A stretch of DNA of 64,000 bases from Kribbella soli (GCF_004331345.1 NZ_SJJZ01000005.1:620001-684000), one strand, 5' to 3'; shown: positions 51,986-60,110, counted from the stretch's first letter. Numbers and translations: made by a program. The notes: a model not told the origin generated them from the sequence alone.

Positions 51986-52034
51986 TCGAGTCGTGGATCG
52001 GGGCTGCGTTTGGCCGCCGAAACCCACGACTCGA
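51986..52034. repeat. Second inverted repeat in the secDF-dinG spacer
   Basis: TCGAGTCGTGG at 51986-51996 is exactly complementary to 52024-52034 (11 bp, 27-base loop). Its role is unknown; the rest of the spacer shows no gene. Confidence 0.55.
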
Positions 52035-52116
52035 GGAGACGTGGATGCCTGCGGCACGGCGGTTGAGGGGTCGACGGATCAGGCCAACCCACCCACACAT
52101 GCATCACAAGAGCCGG

Positions 52117-52125
52117 TTATCCACA
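52117..52125. promoter_or_regulatory. Consensus DnaA box upstream of dinG
   Basis: TTATCCACA, the exact consensus DnaA-binding site, lies 47 bases before the dinG start. A single box may titrate or regulate, but one 9-mer can also occur by chance. Confidence 0.3.
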
Positions 52126-52171
52126 GTGGCGCCTGGCGGAGCGGAAATCTGTCGGGGGCGCGGGCTAGGGT

Positions 52172-54166
52172 ATGGCGGTGGGTGTTGATGTGCGGGATCT
52201 GCTGGAAGCTGCCGTGGCCGGGATCGCCGGTCAGACACGGCCGGGGCAGGTGGAGATGGCGCAAGCCGTCGACACCGCGATGCACGACGGATCGCATCTG
52301 CTCGTCCAAGCAGGCACCGGCACCGGAAAGTCCCTCGGGTACCTGGTGCCCGCGCTGCTGCACGCGATCGAGGACCGTCGCGTGGTCGTCTCTACGGCGA
52401 CCCTCGCGCTGCAGTCCCAGCTCGTCGACCGCGACGTCCCGGCGTTGCTCGACGCGACCGAGAAGCTCCTCCCGCGCAGACCGAAGTACGCGATCCAGAA
52501 GGGTCGGAACAACTACGCCTGCCTGCACCGGATCCGGGAGGGCGCGCCGGACGACGACGGCATGCTCATCGACGTGCCGCCGTCGGGGGAGATCGGCCGG
52601 CAGGTCGTCGAGCTCCGCGACTGGGCCGAGCAGCAGCTCGCCGACGGCGAGGCCGGCGACCGGGATCACGCCCCGTCGCACCAGTACCAGGCCTGGCAGC
52701 AGGTCGCGATCAGTGCGCGCGAGTGCCTCGGCGCGCAGAAATGCCCGTACGGCGAGGAATGCTTCGCCGAGAAGTCCAAGGAACACGCCCGCAAGGCCGA
52801 CATCGTCATCACCAATCACGCGCTGCTCTCGATCGACGCCTTCGAGAACCGGACCGTCCTGCCTGAGCACGACGTCGTCATCGTCGACGAGGCGCACGAG
52901 CTGCCCGCCCGGGTCACCGGCGCGGCCGGCGACGAGCTGTCACCGCAGATGGTCGAGCGCGCCGCCAAGCGCGCCCGCCGGTTCGTCGACGACGACAAGG
53001 CCGACGACCTGATCGACGCCTCCGACGCGCTCCGCGCCGCACTTGACGGCACCCGCGAAGGTCGCATCGAGGCGTCCAACGGGCCGGTGCTGGAGGCCGC
53101 CGCTCTGGTCCGCGACGCCGCCCGCGGCATGTATTCCGACCTGAACAAGAAGTCCGACGACAAGGACGACGACCCGGACGGCGCCAAGCGGCAGTCCAAG
53201 GGCGCGGTCAAGGAGATCTTCGACGTCGCCGAACGCGTCGCCGCGCTGAGCGATCTCGACGTCGTCTGGATGATCGACCGCGACCGCTTCGGCCGCGAGC
53301 TCCGGATCGCCCCGCTGACCGTGGCCGGCCTGCTGCGCGAACTGGTCCTCCGCGACCGCACCGCGATCCTCACCTCCGCGACGCTGACGCTGGGCGGTGA
53401 CTTCGACGCGATCGCCCGTCAGGTCGGCCTCCGGCCCGCCGACAAGCTCGCCGACGACGACGAGATGCCGGAGCTGGATGACTCCGAGACGGCTCCGCTG
53501 CCGTGGCGCGGCCTCGACGTCGGCTCCCCGTTCGAGTACGAGAAGCAGGCGATCCTGTACGTCGCCAAGCACCTCCCGGCACCGCACCGCGACGGACTGG
53601 GCAAGAAGCAGTTCGAGGAGATCATCGACCTGATCACCGCGGCCGGCGGACGGACCCTCGGCCTGTTCTCGTCCCGCCGCGCGGCCGAGGCGGCGACCGC
53701 TGCGGTGCGCGAGGCCACCGACCTCAAGGTGCTCTGCCAGGGCGACGCGCAACTCGGCGAGCTGGCCCGGGAGTTCGTCGACGACCCCGAGACCTCGCTG
53801 TTCGGGACGCTGTCGCTGTGGCAGGGAATCGACGTACCGGGGTCGACCTGCAACCTGGTGATCATCGACCGGATCCCGTTCCCGCGCCCGGACGAGCCGC
53901 TGATGGCGGCCCGCCAGCGTGCCGTCGACGAAGCGGGCGGCAACGGGTTCATGTCCGTCGCCGCGACGCACGCCGGACTGCTGCTCGCGCAGGGGACCGG
54001 CCGGCTGATCCGCCGCAGCTCGGACCGCGGCGTCGTCGCGATCCTCGACCCCCGCATCGTCACCCAGCGGTACGGCGCCTTCCTGCGCGCCTCCTTGCCG
54101 CCGATGTGGCCGACCGCCGATCGTGAGAAGGTGCTCGGCGCTCTCAAGCGGTTGCAGTCAACATGA
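52172..54166 (+). CDS. dinG: DinG/XPD-type ATP-dependent DNA helicase
   Basis: A 664-residue superfamily 2 iron-sulfur helicase that unwinds DNA during repair. Walker A is AGTGTGKSLGY (Lys53) and the DEAH box is at about 239-242 (VIVDEAHEL). The four cluster cysteines are Cys117, Cys185, Cys191 and Cys197. Motif V/VI is seen in GTLSLWQGIDVPG and QGTGRLIRRSSDRG. No SOS box was found directly upstream. Its stop overlaps the start of a DNA ligase gene (ATGA), giving a coupled repair pair. Confidence 0.92.
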   Translation: MAVGVDVRDLLEAAVAGIAGQTRPGQVEMAQAVDTAMHDGSHLLVQAGTGTGKSLGYLVPALLHAIEDRRVVVSTATLALQSQLVDRDVPALLDATEKLLPRRPKYAIQKGRNNYACLHRIREGAPDDDGMLIDVPPSGEIGRQVVELRDWAEQQLADGEAGDRDHAPSHQYQAWQQVAISARECLGAQKCPYGEECFAEKSKEHARKADIVITNHALLSIDAFENRTVLPEHDVVIVDEAHELPARVTGAAGDELSPQMVERAAKRARRFVDDDKADDLIDASDALRAALDGTREGRIEASNGPVLEAAALVRDAARGMYSDLNKKSDDKDDDPDGAKRQSKGAVKEIFDVAERVAALSDLDVVWMIDRDRFGRELRIAPLTVAGLLRELVLRDRTAILTSATLTLGGDFDAIARQVGLRPADKLADDDEMPELDDSETAPLPWRGLDVGSPFEYEKQAILYVAKHLPAPHRDGLGKKQFEEIIDLITAAGGRTLGLFSSRRAAEAATAAVREATDLKVLCQGDAQLGELAREFVDDPETSLFGTLSLWQGIDVPGSTCNLVIIDRIPFPRPDEPLMAARQRAVDEAGGNGFMSVAATHAGLLLAQGTGRLIRRSSDRGVVAILDPRIVTQRYGAFLRASLPPMWPTADREKVLGALKRLQST

Positions 54167-55137
54167 GTCCGGTGACCGGTCCGCCCGTGCTGCCGATGAT
54201 GGCGGCGCTGGGGCAGATGCCGTCCGGAGCGGGCTGGTCGTACGAGATGAAGTGGGACGGCATCCGCGTCATCGCCGAGGTCGACGACGGGGTCTGCCGG
54301 CTGTGGTCGCGGAACAGCCACGACGTGTCCGGCGGCTACCCCGAGCTGATCGGTCTGGCGGAGGCGCCGGGGTTGCGGCTGCCCGCCGTGCTGGACGGGG
54401 AGATCGTCACGCTGGACGAGAACGGGGCACCGTCGTTCGGCCTGCTGCAGCGGCGGATGCATGTCCGCGACCCCCGCCAGCTGCGGCATCTGATCACCGA
54501 GGTGCCGGTGTCGGTGCGATTGTTCGACCTGCTCCGCTTCGACGGCGAGTGGTTGCTAGAGGCAACGTACGACGATCGTCGCGGGCTGCTCGAGTCGCTG
54601 GACATCGGCGACCCGTTCTGGGAGGTGCCGCCGGCGCTGCTGGACAGCGACCAGGCGCTCGAACAGTCTGCCGCGCAAGGGCTCGAAGGGGTGGTGGCGA
54701 AGCGGCGCAAGTCGCGGTACCTGCCGGGGCGGCGCAGCGCCGACTGGATCAAGATCAAGCCGGTGCTGACCAGAGACGTCGTGCTGTGCGGCTGGCATCC
54801 GGGGGAGGGGAACCGGGAAGGGAAGATCGGCTCGTTCTACTGCGGTGCGTACGCCGACGGCGAGCTGGTGCTGATCGGCAAGGTCGGGTCCGGACTCGAC
54901 TTCGCGACACTGGATCTGCTGAGCGCCGAGCTGACCGGTCTCGAGGTCGACCGGCCGGCGTTCGACCCGTCGAGCATCCCGATGACGGACCGGCGCCGCG
55001 CGCACTGGCTCGATCCGGCGCTGGTCGCCGAGGTTACCTACTCCGGCTGGGGCGGCGACGGCCGGCTGCGACATCCGGTATGGCGCGGTCTGCGCCTCGA
55101 CATCAACCCGGAGTCGGTTCTCGTAGAGCGCGCCTGA
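54163..55137 (+). CDS. ATP-dependent DNA ligase (LigC/LigD-type)
   Basis: A 324-residue nucleotidyltransferase ligase without polymerase or nuclease domains. The catalytic lysine is Lys30 in EMKWDGIRVI. Further motifs are LDGEIVTLDE (III), LFDLLRFDG, EGVVAKRRKSRYLPG (IV) and DWIKIKP (V). The OB-fold follows with VLCGWHPGEG and VTYSGWGGDGRLRHPVWRGL. It resembles the ligase part of LigD and the LigC enzymes that seal nicks in non-homologous end joining or backup repair. It is translationally coupled to dinG. Confidence 0.92.
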   Translation: MSPVTGPPVLPMMAALGQMPSGAGWSYEMKWDGIRVIAEVDDGVCRLWSRNSHDVSGGYPELIGLAEAPGLRLPAVLDGEIVTLDENGAPSFGLLQRRMHVRDPRQLRHLITEVPVSVRLFDLLRFDGEWLLEATYDDRRGLLESLDIGDPFWEVPPALLDSDQALEQSAAQGLEGVVAKRRKSRYLPGRRSADWIKIKPVLTRDVVLCGWHPGEGNREGKIGSFYCGAYADGELVLIGKVGSGLDFATLDLLSAELTGLEVDRPAFDPSSIPMTDRRRAHWLDPALVAEVTYSGWGGDGRLRHPVWRGLRLDINPESVLVERA

Positions 55138-55139
55138 AT

Positions 55140-55182
55140 GCATTTCGAGACATGCGGTCACCGACCGAATTGTTCGAAATGC
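55140..55182. repeat. Inverted repeat after the ligase gene
   Basis: GCATTTCGA at 55140-55148 pairs with TCGAAATGC at 55174-55182. An inner CGGTC/GACCG stem lies in the loop. A further 8-bp pair (GACATTCG at 55205, CGAATGTC at 55238) follows. Together they probably separate two convergent transcripts. The spacer is more A+T-rich than its surroundings. Confidence 0.45.
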
Positions 55183-55243
55183 GGAGAATGTTCTGCGGCG
55201 CTGAGACATTCGCTGTTCAACTGTCGCAGAAAATGACCGAATG

Positions 55244-55753
55244 TCAGTCGTTCGTTTCCCGGGTCGGCGCCGGCACCGCCAGTGCGGACTCGATCTTGTC
55301 GACCAGCTTCTCGGGTGAGTGAGTAGGCGCGTAGCGCGCGATCACCGCCCCGTCACGACCGAGCAGGAACTTGGTGAAGTTCCACTTGATCCGGCCGCCG
55401 AGCAGGCCGCCCTGCTCGCGTTTCAGCCAGTTGTACAACGGGATCGTCCGCGACCCGTTGACCTCGATCTTGGCGAACATCGGGAACGTGACGTGGTAGA
55501 TCGTCGAGCAGAAGTTCGCGATCTCGTTCTCGTCACCAGGCTCCTGGTGACCGAACTGGTCGCAGGGAAAACCGAGCACCGAGAAACCCTGCCGACGGTA
55601 CGTCTTGTAGAGCTTCTGCAGACCCGTGTACTGCGGGGTCTGGGCACACTGCGAGGCCGTGTTCACCACCAGGAGCACCTGGTCGCGGAAATCGGCAAGA
55701 GACTGTTCATTGCCTTCGATCCGCGTGGCGCTGAAGTCATAGACAGTCGTCAT
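55244..55753 (-). CDS. Glutathione-peroxidase-fold thiol peroxidase
   Basis: A 169-residue non-selenium GPx that reduces peroxides. The peroxidatic cysteine is Cys36 in NTASQCAQTPQY. Gln70 in DQFGHQEPG and Trp in KWNFTKFL complete the triad. Cys64 in GFPCDQF could be a resolving partner. Actinobacteria normally use mycothiol, so the electron donor is probably thioredoxin, as for many bacterial GPx enzymes. It has its own start and is convergent with the ligase gene. Confidence 0.93.
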   Translation of the reverse strand: MTTVYDFSATRIEGNEQSLADFRDQVLLVVNTASQCAQTPQYTGLQKLYKTYRRQGFSVLGFPCDQFGHQEPGDENEIANFCSTIYHVTFPMFAKIEVNGSRTIPLYNWLKREQGGLLGGRIKWNFTKFLLGRDGAVIARYAPTHSPEKLVDKIESALAVPAPTRETND

Positions 55754-55801
55754 GACTCAATGCTGACACGACACGCCCGACTTCGCTCGCCGTCCGATAT
55801 G

Positions 55802-56599
55802 TCAGACTCGCCGCAGAACTGTTACGACCTTTCCGAGAATGACCGCGTCCTTGCCGTCGATCGGCTCGAAAGCGGGGTTGTGTGGTAGCAGCAGGATCTC
55901 GGTCTTGGTCTTCTTGAACGTCTTCACGGTCGCCTCGCCGTCGATCATCGCGGCCACGATGTCGCCGTTCTCCGCGGTCTGCTCCTGCCGCACGACCACC
56001 CAGTCGCCGTCGCAGATGGCCGCGTCGATCATCGACTCACCCTTGACCTTCAGCATGAACAGCGTGCCCTCGCCGACCATTGCCTTGGGCAACGGGAAGA
56101 CCTCTTCGATCTCCTGCTCGGCAAGGATCGGGTTACCGGCGGCGATCTGGCCGACCACCGGCACATACACCGCGTCCGGGTGTGCGTCGCCGGCCCCGGT
56201 CTCGTCGTACGTCGTCTGCCGCACCGAGCCGAGCGCCGACCGCCGGGCCGCCGCGTCGAGCTCGCCCGGATAGCGGACCTCGATCGCCCGCGGCCGGTTC
56301 GGGTCGCGGCGGAGCAGGCCCTTCTGCTCGAGCACACGCAGCTGGTGCGACACCGAGGAGGAGCTGGTCAGGCCGACCCGCTCACCGATCTCGCGCATCG
56401 ACGGCGGGTAGCCGCGGCTGTCCACCGAGTCGCGGATCACGTCCAGCACGCGGCGCTGGCGCGGGGTCAGCCCGGTCGCGTCTGCCGGTCCGTCCGGCAG
56501 CTCCGCAACGGTGCGGTCCGCCTTGCCCGTGCTCTTGTCCACGGCCTTGTCCGCGCCGGTGCGCTCGTCCTTGCTGGAACCGCTCGGCGTCCTGGCCAT
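55802..56599 (-). CDS. lexA: SOS repressor LexA
   Basis: A 265-residue repressor-protease that blocks SOS genes until RecA triggers its self-cleavage. After a roughly 40-residue charged leader comes the winged helix LTPRQRRVLDVIRDSVDSRG, with recognition helix SSSSVSHQLRVLEQKG. The cleavage site is Ala154-Gly155 (QIAAGN), and the catalytic dyad is Ser189 (GESMID) and Lys226 (ATVKTF). The ATG at 56599 follows AGGAGTT. An SOS box lies upstream at 56690, consistent with autoregulation. Confidence 0.97.
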   Translation of the reverse strand: MARTPSGSSKDERTGADKAVDKSTGKADRTVAELPDGPADATGLTPRQRRVLDVIRDSVDSRGYPPSMREIGERVGLTSSSSVSHQLRVLEQKGLLRRDPNRPRAIEVRYPGELDAAARRSALGSVRQTTYDETGAGDAHPDAVYVPVVGQIAAGNPILAEQEIEEVFPLPKAMVGEGTLFMLKVKGESMIDAAICDGDWVVVRQEQTAENGDIVAAMIDGEATVKTFKKTKTEILLLPHNPAFEPIDGKDAVILGKVVTVLRRV

Positions 56600-56689
56600 C
56601 GGTGGCAACTCCTCGGGTCGGGCCGGCGATCGTCCCACCGGCCGAAACTTGCTCGACTGAGATGACCGTAGACCGAATCCTGAGATTCT

Positions 56690-56705
56690 TCAAACATCTG
56701 TTCGA
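56690..56705. promoter_or_regulatory. SOS box for lexA
   Basis: TCAAACATCTGTTCGA matches the actinobacterial SOS box TCGAAC-N4-GTTCGA at 11 of 12 positions and lies 91 bases upstream of the lexA start. The 369-base lexA/LysM intergenic region contains two such boxes and no gene. Confidence 0.75.
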
Positions 56706-56853
56706 AGGCGTGTCGGTTCGCATGTTTGTTCGGGTGTCAGGTTATAAGGCGCACGCGGGGTGCTGCGGCGGAAGGGAATTTCCTGGGCGTGTCCTGGTTG
56801 GAAGTGGTTGCGCGAGGGGCGGCTGTCGGTTAATCATTCGTACAGGCGTTCGA

Positions 56854-56869
56854 TCGAACAGGTGTTCGG
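56854..56869. promoter_or_regulatory. SOS box for the LysM gene
   Basis: TCGAACAGGTGTTCGG matches the SOS consensus at 11 of 12 positions. It lies 100 bases upstream of the LysM start and is the nearer box for that gene. Confidence 0.75.
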
Positions 56870-56968
56870 GTCGGTCGGACAGGCTGGTCTCCAGAAACTG
56901 TCGGAGGCAGCCGATAGACAGGACTCGACACCGCAGGACGCGCACCGAACAGAGGTCTGGAGGACCCG

Positions 56969-57526
56969 ATGAGCACAGCAGCCGTAGCGGCCGACGCACT
57001 GGGCCGACACCGCTCGCCGGAGGCCACACCGCCACGCCGGCGGACAGCAACCGCTCACCTCAGGGCCGTCCCGGCCGCGCCCACCGAGTCGCCGGTCGCC
57101 CCGGCGCCGACGGTGGCGCCGCGTCGGCGTCCGCGGATCGAGGGTGCGACCACGGACCGGCTGCCGGTTCGCGGGTGCTCGGGTGAAGAGCTCGGGCGCC
57201 GGGCGTCTGTGCAGCCCGAGCCGGCCACCCTCCGGCTGACCCGACGTGGCCGGATGCTGCTGACCGCTGTCTCGGTCCTCGTGTTCGGCGCCGCGATCCT
57301 CGTCCTCGGCCTTCGGGTCGCCGGCGTCCTCGAGCCCGGCCCGCACTTCACCCACACCGTTCCGATGCAGATCGCCCCCGGGCAGACCCTCTGGTCCATC
57401 GCCGAGGACACCAACCCCGGCCAGGACCCCGCCGCGGTCGTGGAGAAGATCGCCAACCTCAACAACCTCGCCACGCCCGCGGACATCATCCCCGGCCAGA
57501 CCCTGCAGATCCCCGTCGCCGGTTGA
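56969..57526 (+). CDS. SOS-linked LysM membrane protein (ChiZ/DivS position)
   Basis: A 185-residue single-pass protein. About 90 disordered Pro/Arg-rich cytoplasmic residues precede one membrane helix at about 95-117 (MLLTAVSVLVFGAAILVLGL). An outward LysM peptidoglycan-binding domain spans about 129-183 (PGQTLWSIAEDTNPGQDPAA, PGQTLQIPV). In M. tuberculosis (Rv2719c/ChiZ) and C. glutamicum (DivS) the gene divergent from lexA is an SOS-induced inhibitor of cell division; position, topology and SOS box suggest the same here. GGAGG precedes the ATG. Confidence 0.85.
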   Translation: MSTAAVAADALGRHRSPEATPPRRRTATAHLRAVPAAPTESPVAPAPTVAPRRRPRIEGATTDRLPVRGCSGEELGRRASVQPEPATLRLTRRGRMLLTAVSVLVFGAAILVLGLRVAGVLEPGPHFTHTVPMQIAPGQTLWSIAEDTNPGQDPAAVVEKIANLNNLATPADIIPGQTLQIPVAG

Positions 57527-57555
57527 TCAGCCCCGCCTGTTGATCAGCTCCGCCC
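57522..57555. repeat. Tandem 17-bp direct repeat at a gene junction
   Basis: Two adjacent 17-base copies (57522-57538 and 57539-57555; 15 of 17 identical, core GTTGATCAGC) contain the stop codons of the convergent LysM and GNAT genes, one in each copy. This suggests a small duplication at the junction. Confidence 0.5.
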
Positions 57556-58113
57556 GGCGCGCCATTCGTCGTCGAGCAGTGCGTACGCGTACTCGTTGGC
57601 CCACTCGCCCTTGAACTGCGAGGCATGCAGGTGATGCGCCTCGCGCCGCATCCCCAGCCGTTCGAGCAGCTGGGCCGAGGCGGCGTTCCGGTCGTCGAGA
57701 ATCGCCACGATCCGATGCAGCCCGAGCTCCTCGAAGCCGACCCGCAGCATCTCCCGCGCAGCCTCCGCGGCGAGCCCCTTGCCCTGGTAGTCGGTGTGCA
57801 GCGCGAACCCGATCTCGCCCTGGCGGTCGGCCTCACTCGCCCACTTCAGCAGCACCTCGCCGATGACGGTCCCGGTCTCGCGCAGCTCGATCGCCAGCAC
57901 CAGCCACTGACCGTCCGCGGTCACCTCACCCTGCGGGAGCTTCCGCTCCAGTGCGGCCCGTGTCTCCTCCCGGTTCCGCACCGGCCACGGCGTGTACCGC
58001 ACGACCTCCGGCCGTGAGTGGAACGCGAACAGGTCGTCCAGGTCGTCCATCCGATGTGGCCGCAACTCCAGCCGCTCGGTCAGCAGCGGGTACGCGGGTC
58101 GGAATCCAGTCAC
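57544..58113 (-). CDS. RimJ/RimL-type GNAT acetyltransferase
   Basis: A 189-residue GNAT of the RimJ-like group (Acetyltransf_3). Typical elements are LLTERLELRPHRMDDLDDLF, FALHTDYQGKGLAAEAAREM (CoA loop) and GLHRIVAILDDRNAASAQLL followed by ERLGMR. It may acetylate a protein N-terminus or a small amine. The start is a GTG at 58113 with GAGGATG upstream. The frame upstream would cross the TetR operator, so longer starts are rejected. It is divergent from the TetR gene by 26 bases. Confidence 0.85.
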   Translation of the reverse strand: MTGFRPAYPLLTERLELRPHRMDDLDDLFAFHSRPEVVRYTPWPVRNREETRAALERKLPQGEVTADGQWLVLAIELRETGTVIGEVLLKWASEADRQGEIGFALHTDYQGKGLAAEAAREMLRVGFEELGLHRIVAILDDRNAASAQLLERLGMRREAHHLHASQFKGEWANEYAYALLDDEWRAGRS

Positions 58114-58132
58114 GGCACCATCCTCGGTTAAG

Positions 58133-58153
58133 CTGTCTAATGACGTTAGACAG
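58133..58153. promoter_or_regulatory. TetR operator palindrome over the start codon
   Basis: CTGTCTAA-N5-TTAGACAG is a perfect 8+8 inverted repeat. It covers the ATG at 58140 of the TetR gene and lies 20 bases from the divergent GNAT start, so it could control both. Confidence 0.7.
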
Positions 58154-58805
58154 TACCTATCCTCCACGACCGCGGACAACAGATTTCGTGACCAGACGGA
58201 CAACGGATTTCGTGACCAGGCGTGACCCTTCGTCGCATGCGGCGGCCGGTATCACCGTCGCCGCGATCGCCGACGCCGCCCTGGCGATCATCCACGCCGA
58301 CGGTGTGGACGGTCTCACCATGCGCGCCGTCGCGGAGCGTCTCCAGGTCCGCGCCCCATCCCTGTACCACCACGTTCACAACAAGTCCGAGCTCCTCGAC
58401 CTGGTCGCCCGTAACGCGTTCGACCAGTTCACGGCGGACAGCACGGCGTACGGGGAACTCACGACCGTCGACGAGTGGATCGAGCTCACGAGGTCCGGTT
58501 CACTCGAGCTCCGCGCTTTCTATGCCGATCATCCGGGCCTGGCCGGGCTGATGCAGTCGAAGGCCACGCCGGATCGCGACCAGGGCGCCGGATCGCGAGC
58601 CGAACTCATCCGCGCCCAGATCGACGCGCTCGTGCGGATCGGCGTGCCGGAGCCCGAGGCGCGTCACCTCTTCGAGGTCACCGCTCGATGGAGCCTGGCC
58701 GCCGTCGTCGCGGAGCATGCCGACGACACAGACCTGTTCGCGGACGGCCTCGACCTGTTCCTGTACGGCGTACGCGCCCGGCTTATCGAGTTAGGGGGTG
58801 TCTGA
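58140..58805 (+). CDS. TetR-family transcriptional repressor
   Basis: A 221-residue repressor. The helix-turn-helix is ITVAAIADAALAIIHADGVD followed by GLTMRAVAERLQVRAPSLYHHV (about 38-80). The C-terminal ligand domain of TetR_C type spans about 90-215 (WIELTRSGSLELRAFYADHP). An unusual 37-residue N-terminal extension contains a duplicated TTDFVTRR octapeptide. The ATG at 58140 lies inside the operator palindrome, implying a leaderless transcript or an initiation site further down (a GTG in the duplicated part). It probably represses itself and the divergent GNAT gene. Confidence 0.85.
   Translation: MTLDSTYPPRPRTTDFVTRRTTDFVTRRDPSSHAAAGITVAAIADAALAIIHADGVDGLTMRAVAERLQVRAPSLYHHVHNKSELLDLVARNAFDQFTADSTAYGELTTVDEWIELTRSGSLELRAFYADHPGLAGLMQSKATPDRDQGAGSRAELIRAQIDALVRIGVPEPEARHLFEVTARWSLAAVVAEHADDTDLFADGLDLFLYGVRARLIELGGV
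58176..58223. repeat. Tandem 24-bp duplication in the TetR gene
   Basis: Two adjacent 24-base units (58176-58199, 58200-58223) differ at three positions and encode TTDFVTRR twice, in frame. This is a recent-looking in-frame duplication. Confidence 0.8.
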
Positions 58806-58824
58806 TGGTTCCACCAGACACCCC
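58795..58824. terminator. Bidirectional hairpin terminator
   Basis: GGGGTGTCTG at 58795-58804 and CAGACACCCC at 58815-58824 form a perfect 10-bp stem with a 10-base loop. It lies between the TetR stop (58805) and the nucleoside hydrolase stop (58828). Confidence 0.8.
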
Positions 58825-58827
58825 TGC

Positions 58828-59772
58828 TCAGCTGACGGTTGCCAGCCACAGCTCGGCGTACCGCTTGCCGTCCACCGCTGTCGCGACCCGAATCGTCGCC
58901 GCCGGTCCCTGCAGATCGTTCGCGACGTCCGACGCGCCCCGTGTGTCGACGATCGTCCGCCCGCGCGACCAACTCCCGGACAGCTCGATGCGTACCGGGT
59001 ACTGCTGCGTCGTCAGGCCCGACGGATCGATCACCGCGCACACCGCGCCGCCGTCGCCGATGCTGCCGCCGTCCGACTGGTACCGCTCGCTGCGCTTCTC
59101 GATCAGCTTGCACGCCAGCTCCGCCGAGGGCGATCCGCTCAACGCACGCGCCTGATCGAGCGTGACCACGACGTCGTAGAAGACATCCAGCCCGTACATG
59201 GTCACCGCGATGCCGAGATCCTTGGCCGCGGCCAGCACGATCGCGGCCGCCTCCGGATCGGTCCAGATGTTGAATTCCGCCGCGGCGGTCGCGTTCCCGA
59301 TCCCGGCCGCGCCGCCCATGAACACGATCTCGCGCAGCCCGCGGGCCGCCTCCGGATAGGTCCGCAGCAACAGCGCGATGTTCGTCAACGGCGCCAACGG
59401 GATCAACGTGATGAGCTCACCGGTCGCCGCCGCATCCCGCAGTACGTCGTGGAGGAGCTCGACGGCATGCCGCGGGTCCGTCGGCCGCGTCGACCGCGGC
59501 CAGTCCAGATCCCCGAGCCCGTCCTCACCGTGAACATGCCGCGCCGACCGCACCGGCTGGATCAGCGGTACGGCGGCACCGCGGGCGACCGGGACGTCGG
59601 GCCGGCCCGCGGCGTCGAGGACCGTGAGCGTGTTGCGCACGACGTCGTCGATGCCGACATTCCCGCCGACACAGGTCACGGCCTTCAGGTCGAGCTCGGG
59701 ATGCCGGGCGGCCAGCAGCAGCGCGCACGCATCGTCCAGGCCTGTGTCGACGTCGAGAATCACCGGCTTCAT
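58828..59772 (-). CDS. Inosine-uridine-type nucleoside hydrolase, atypical active site
   Basis: A 314-residue nucleoside hydrolase that splits the N-glycosidic bond of ribonucleosides. The calcium-binding N-terminus is VILDVDTGLDDACALLLA, where DTDPG is usual. FMGGAAG and AEFNIWTDPEAA are the expected ribose-binding motifs. The usual HDP motif near residue 240 is GDGGAVCAVIDP here: the Asp is kept, but the proton-donating His is replaced by Gly. Activity may therefore be altered. The ATG at 59772 is preferred over a GTG six codons upstream. Confidence 0.85.
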   Translation of the reverse strand: MKPVILDVDTGLDDACALLLAARHPELDLKAVTCVGGNVGIDDVVRNTLTVLDAAGRPDVPVARGAAVPLIQPVRSARHVHGEDGLGDLDWPRSTRPTDPRHAVELLHDVLRDAAATGELITLIPLAPLTNIALLLRTYPEAARGLREIVFMGGAAGIGNATAAAEFNIWTDPEAAAIVLAAAKDLGIAVTMYGLDVFYDVVVTLDQARALSGSPSAELACKLIEKRSERYQSDGGSIGDGGAVCAVIDPSGLTTQQYPVRIELSGSWSRGRTIVDTRGASDVANDLQGPAATIRVATAVDGKRYAELWLATVS

Positions 59773-59795
59773 GCGGCCATCCTGCTGCACGCCGG

Positions 59796-60110
59796 TCAGG
59801 AGCGCACCAGCCGTGCGATTGCGGCGGACGCTTCCTTGATCTTCGCGTCGGCCTCCGGACCGCCGGCCGCGGCGGCGTCGACGACGCAGTGCGTGAGGTG
59901 GTCGTCGAGCAGACCGAGCGCGACGGATTCGAGCGCCTTCGTCATGGCCGAGATCTGGGTGAGGATGTCGATGCAGTACTTCTCGTCCTCGACCATGCGC
60001 TGCAGCCCGCGGGCCTGACCCTCGATCCGCTTCAGCCGCGCCAGGTACGCCTTCTTGTCGCCGATGTAACCGTGCTGCGCATGCTCGTCGACCGGTTCGG
60101 TCACGATCAC
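59796..60110 (-). CDS. csoR: CsoR-family copper-sensing repressor
   Basis: A 104-residue four-helix repressor. The Cu(I) ligand set Cys46, His71 and Cys75 (C-H-C pattern; YCIDIL and DDHLTHCV) is complete, and the basic DNA-binding stretch KKAYLARLKRIEGQARGLQR is conserved. Copper binding would release DNA. The GTG at 60110 is five bases after GGAGG; the GTG one codon upstream is too close to it. It is divergent from a DHA2 transporter, with a palindrome between them, so it probably controls that gene and itself. Confidence 0.88.
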   Translation of the reverse strand: MIVTEPVDEHAQHGYIGDKKAYLARLKRIEGQARGLQRMVEDEKYCIDILTQISAMTKALESVALGLLDDHLTHCVVDAAAAGGPEADAKIKEASAAIARLVRS

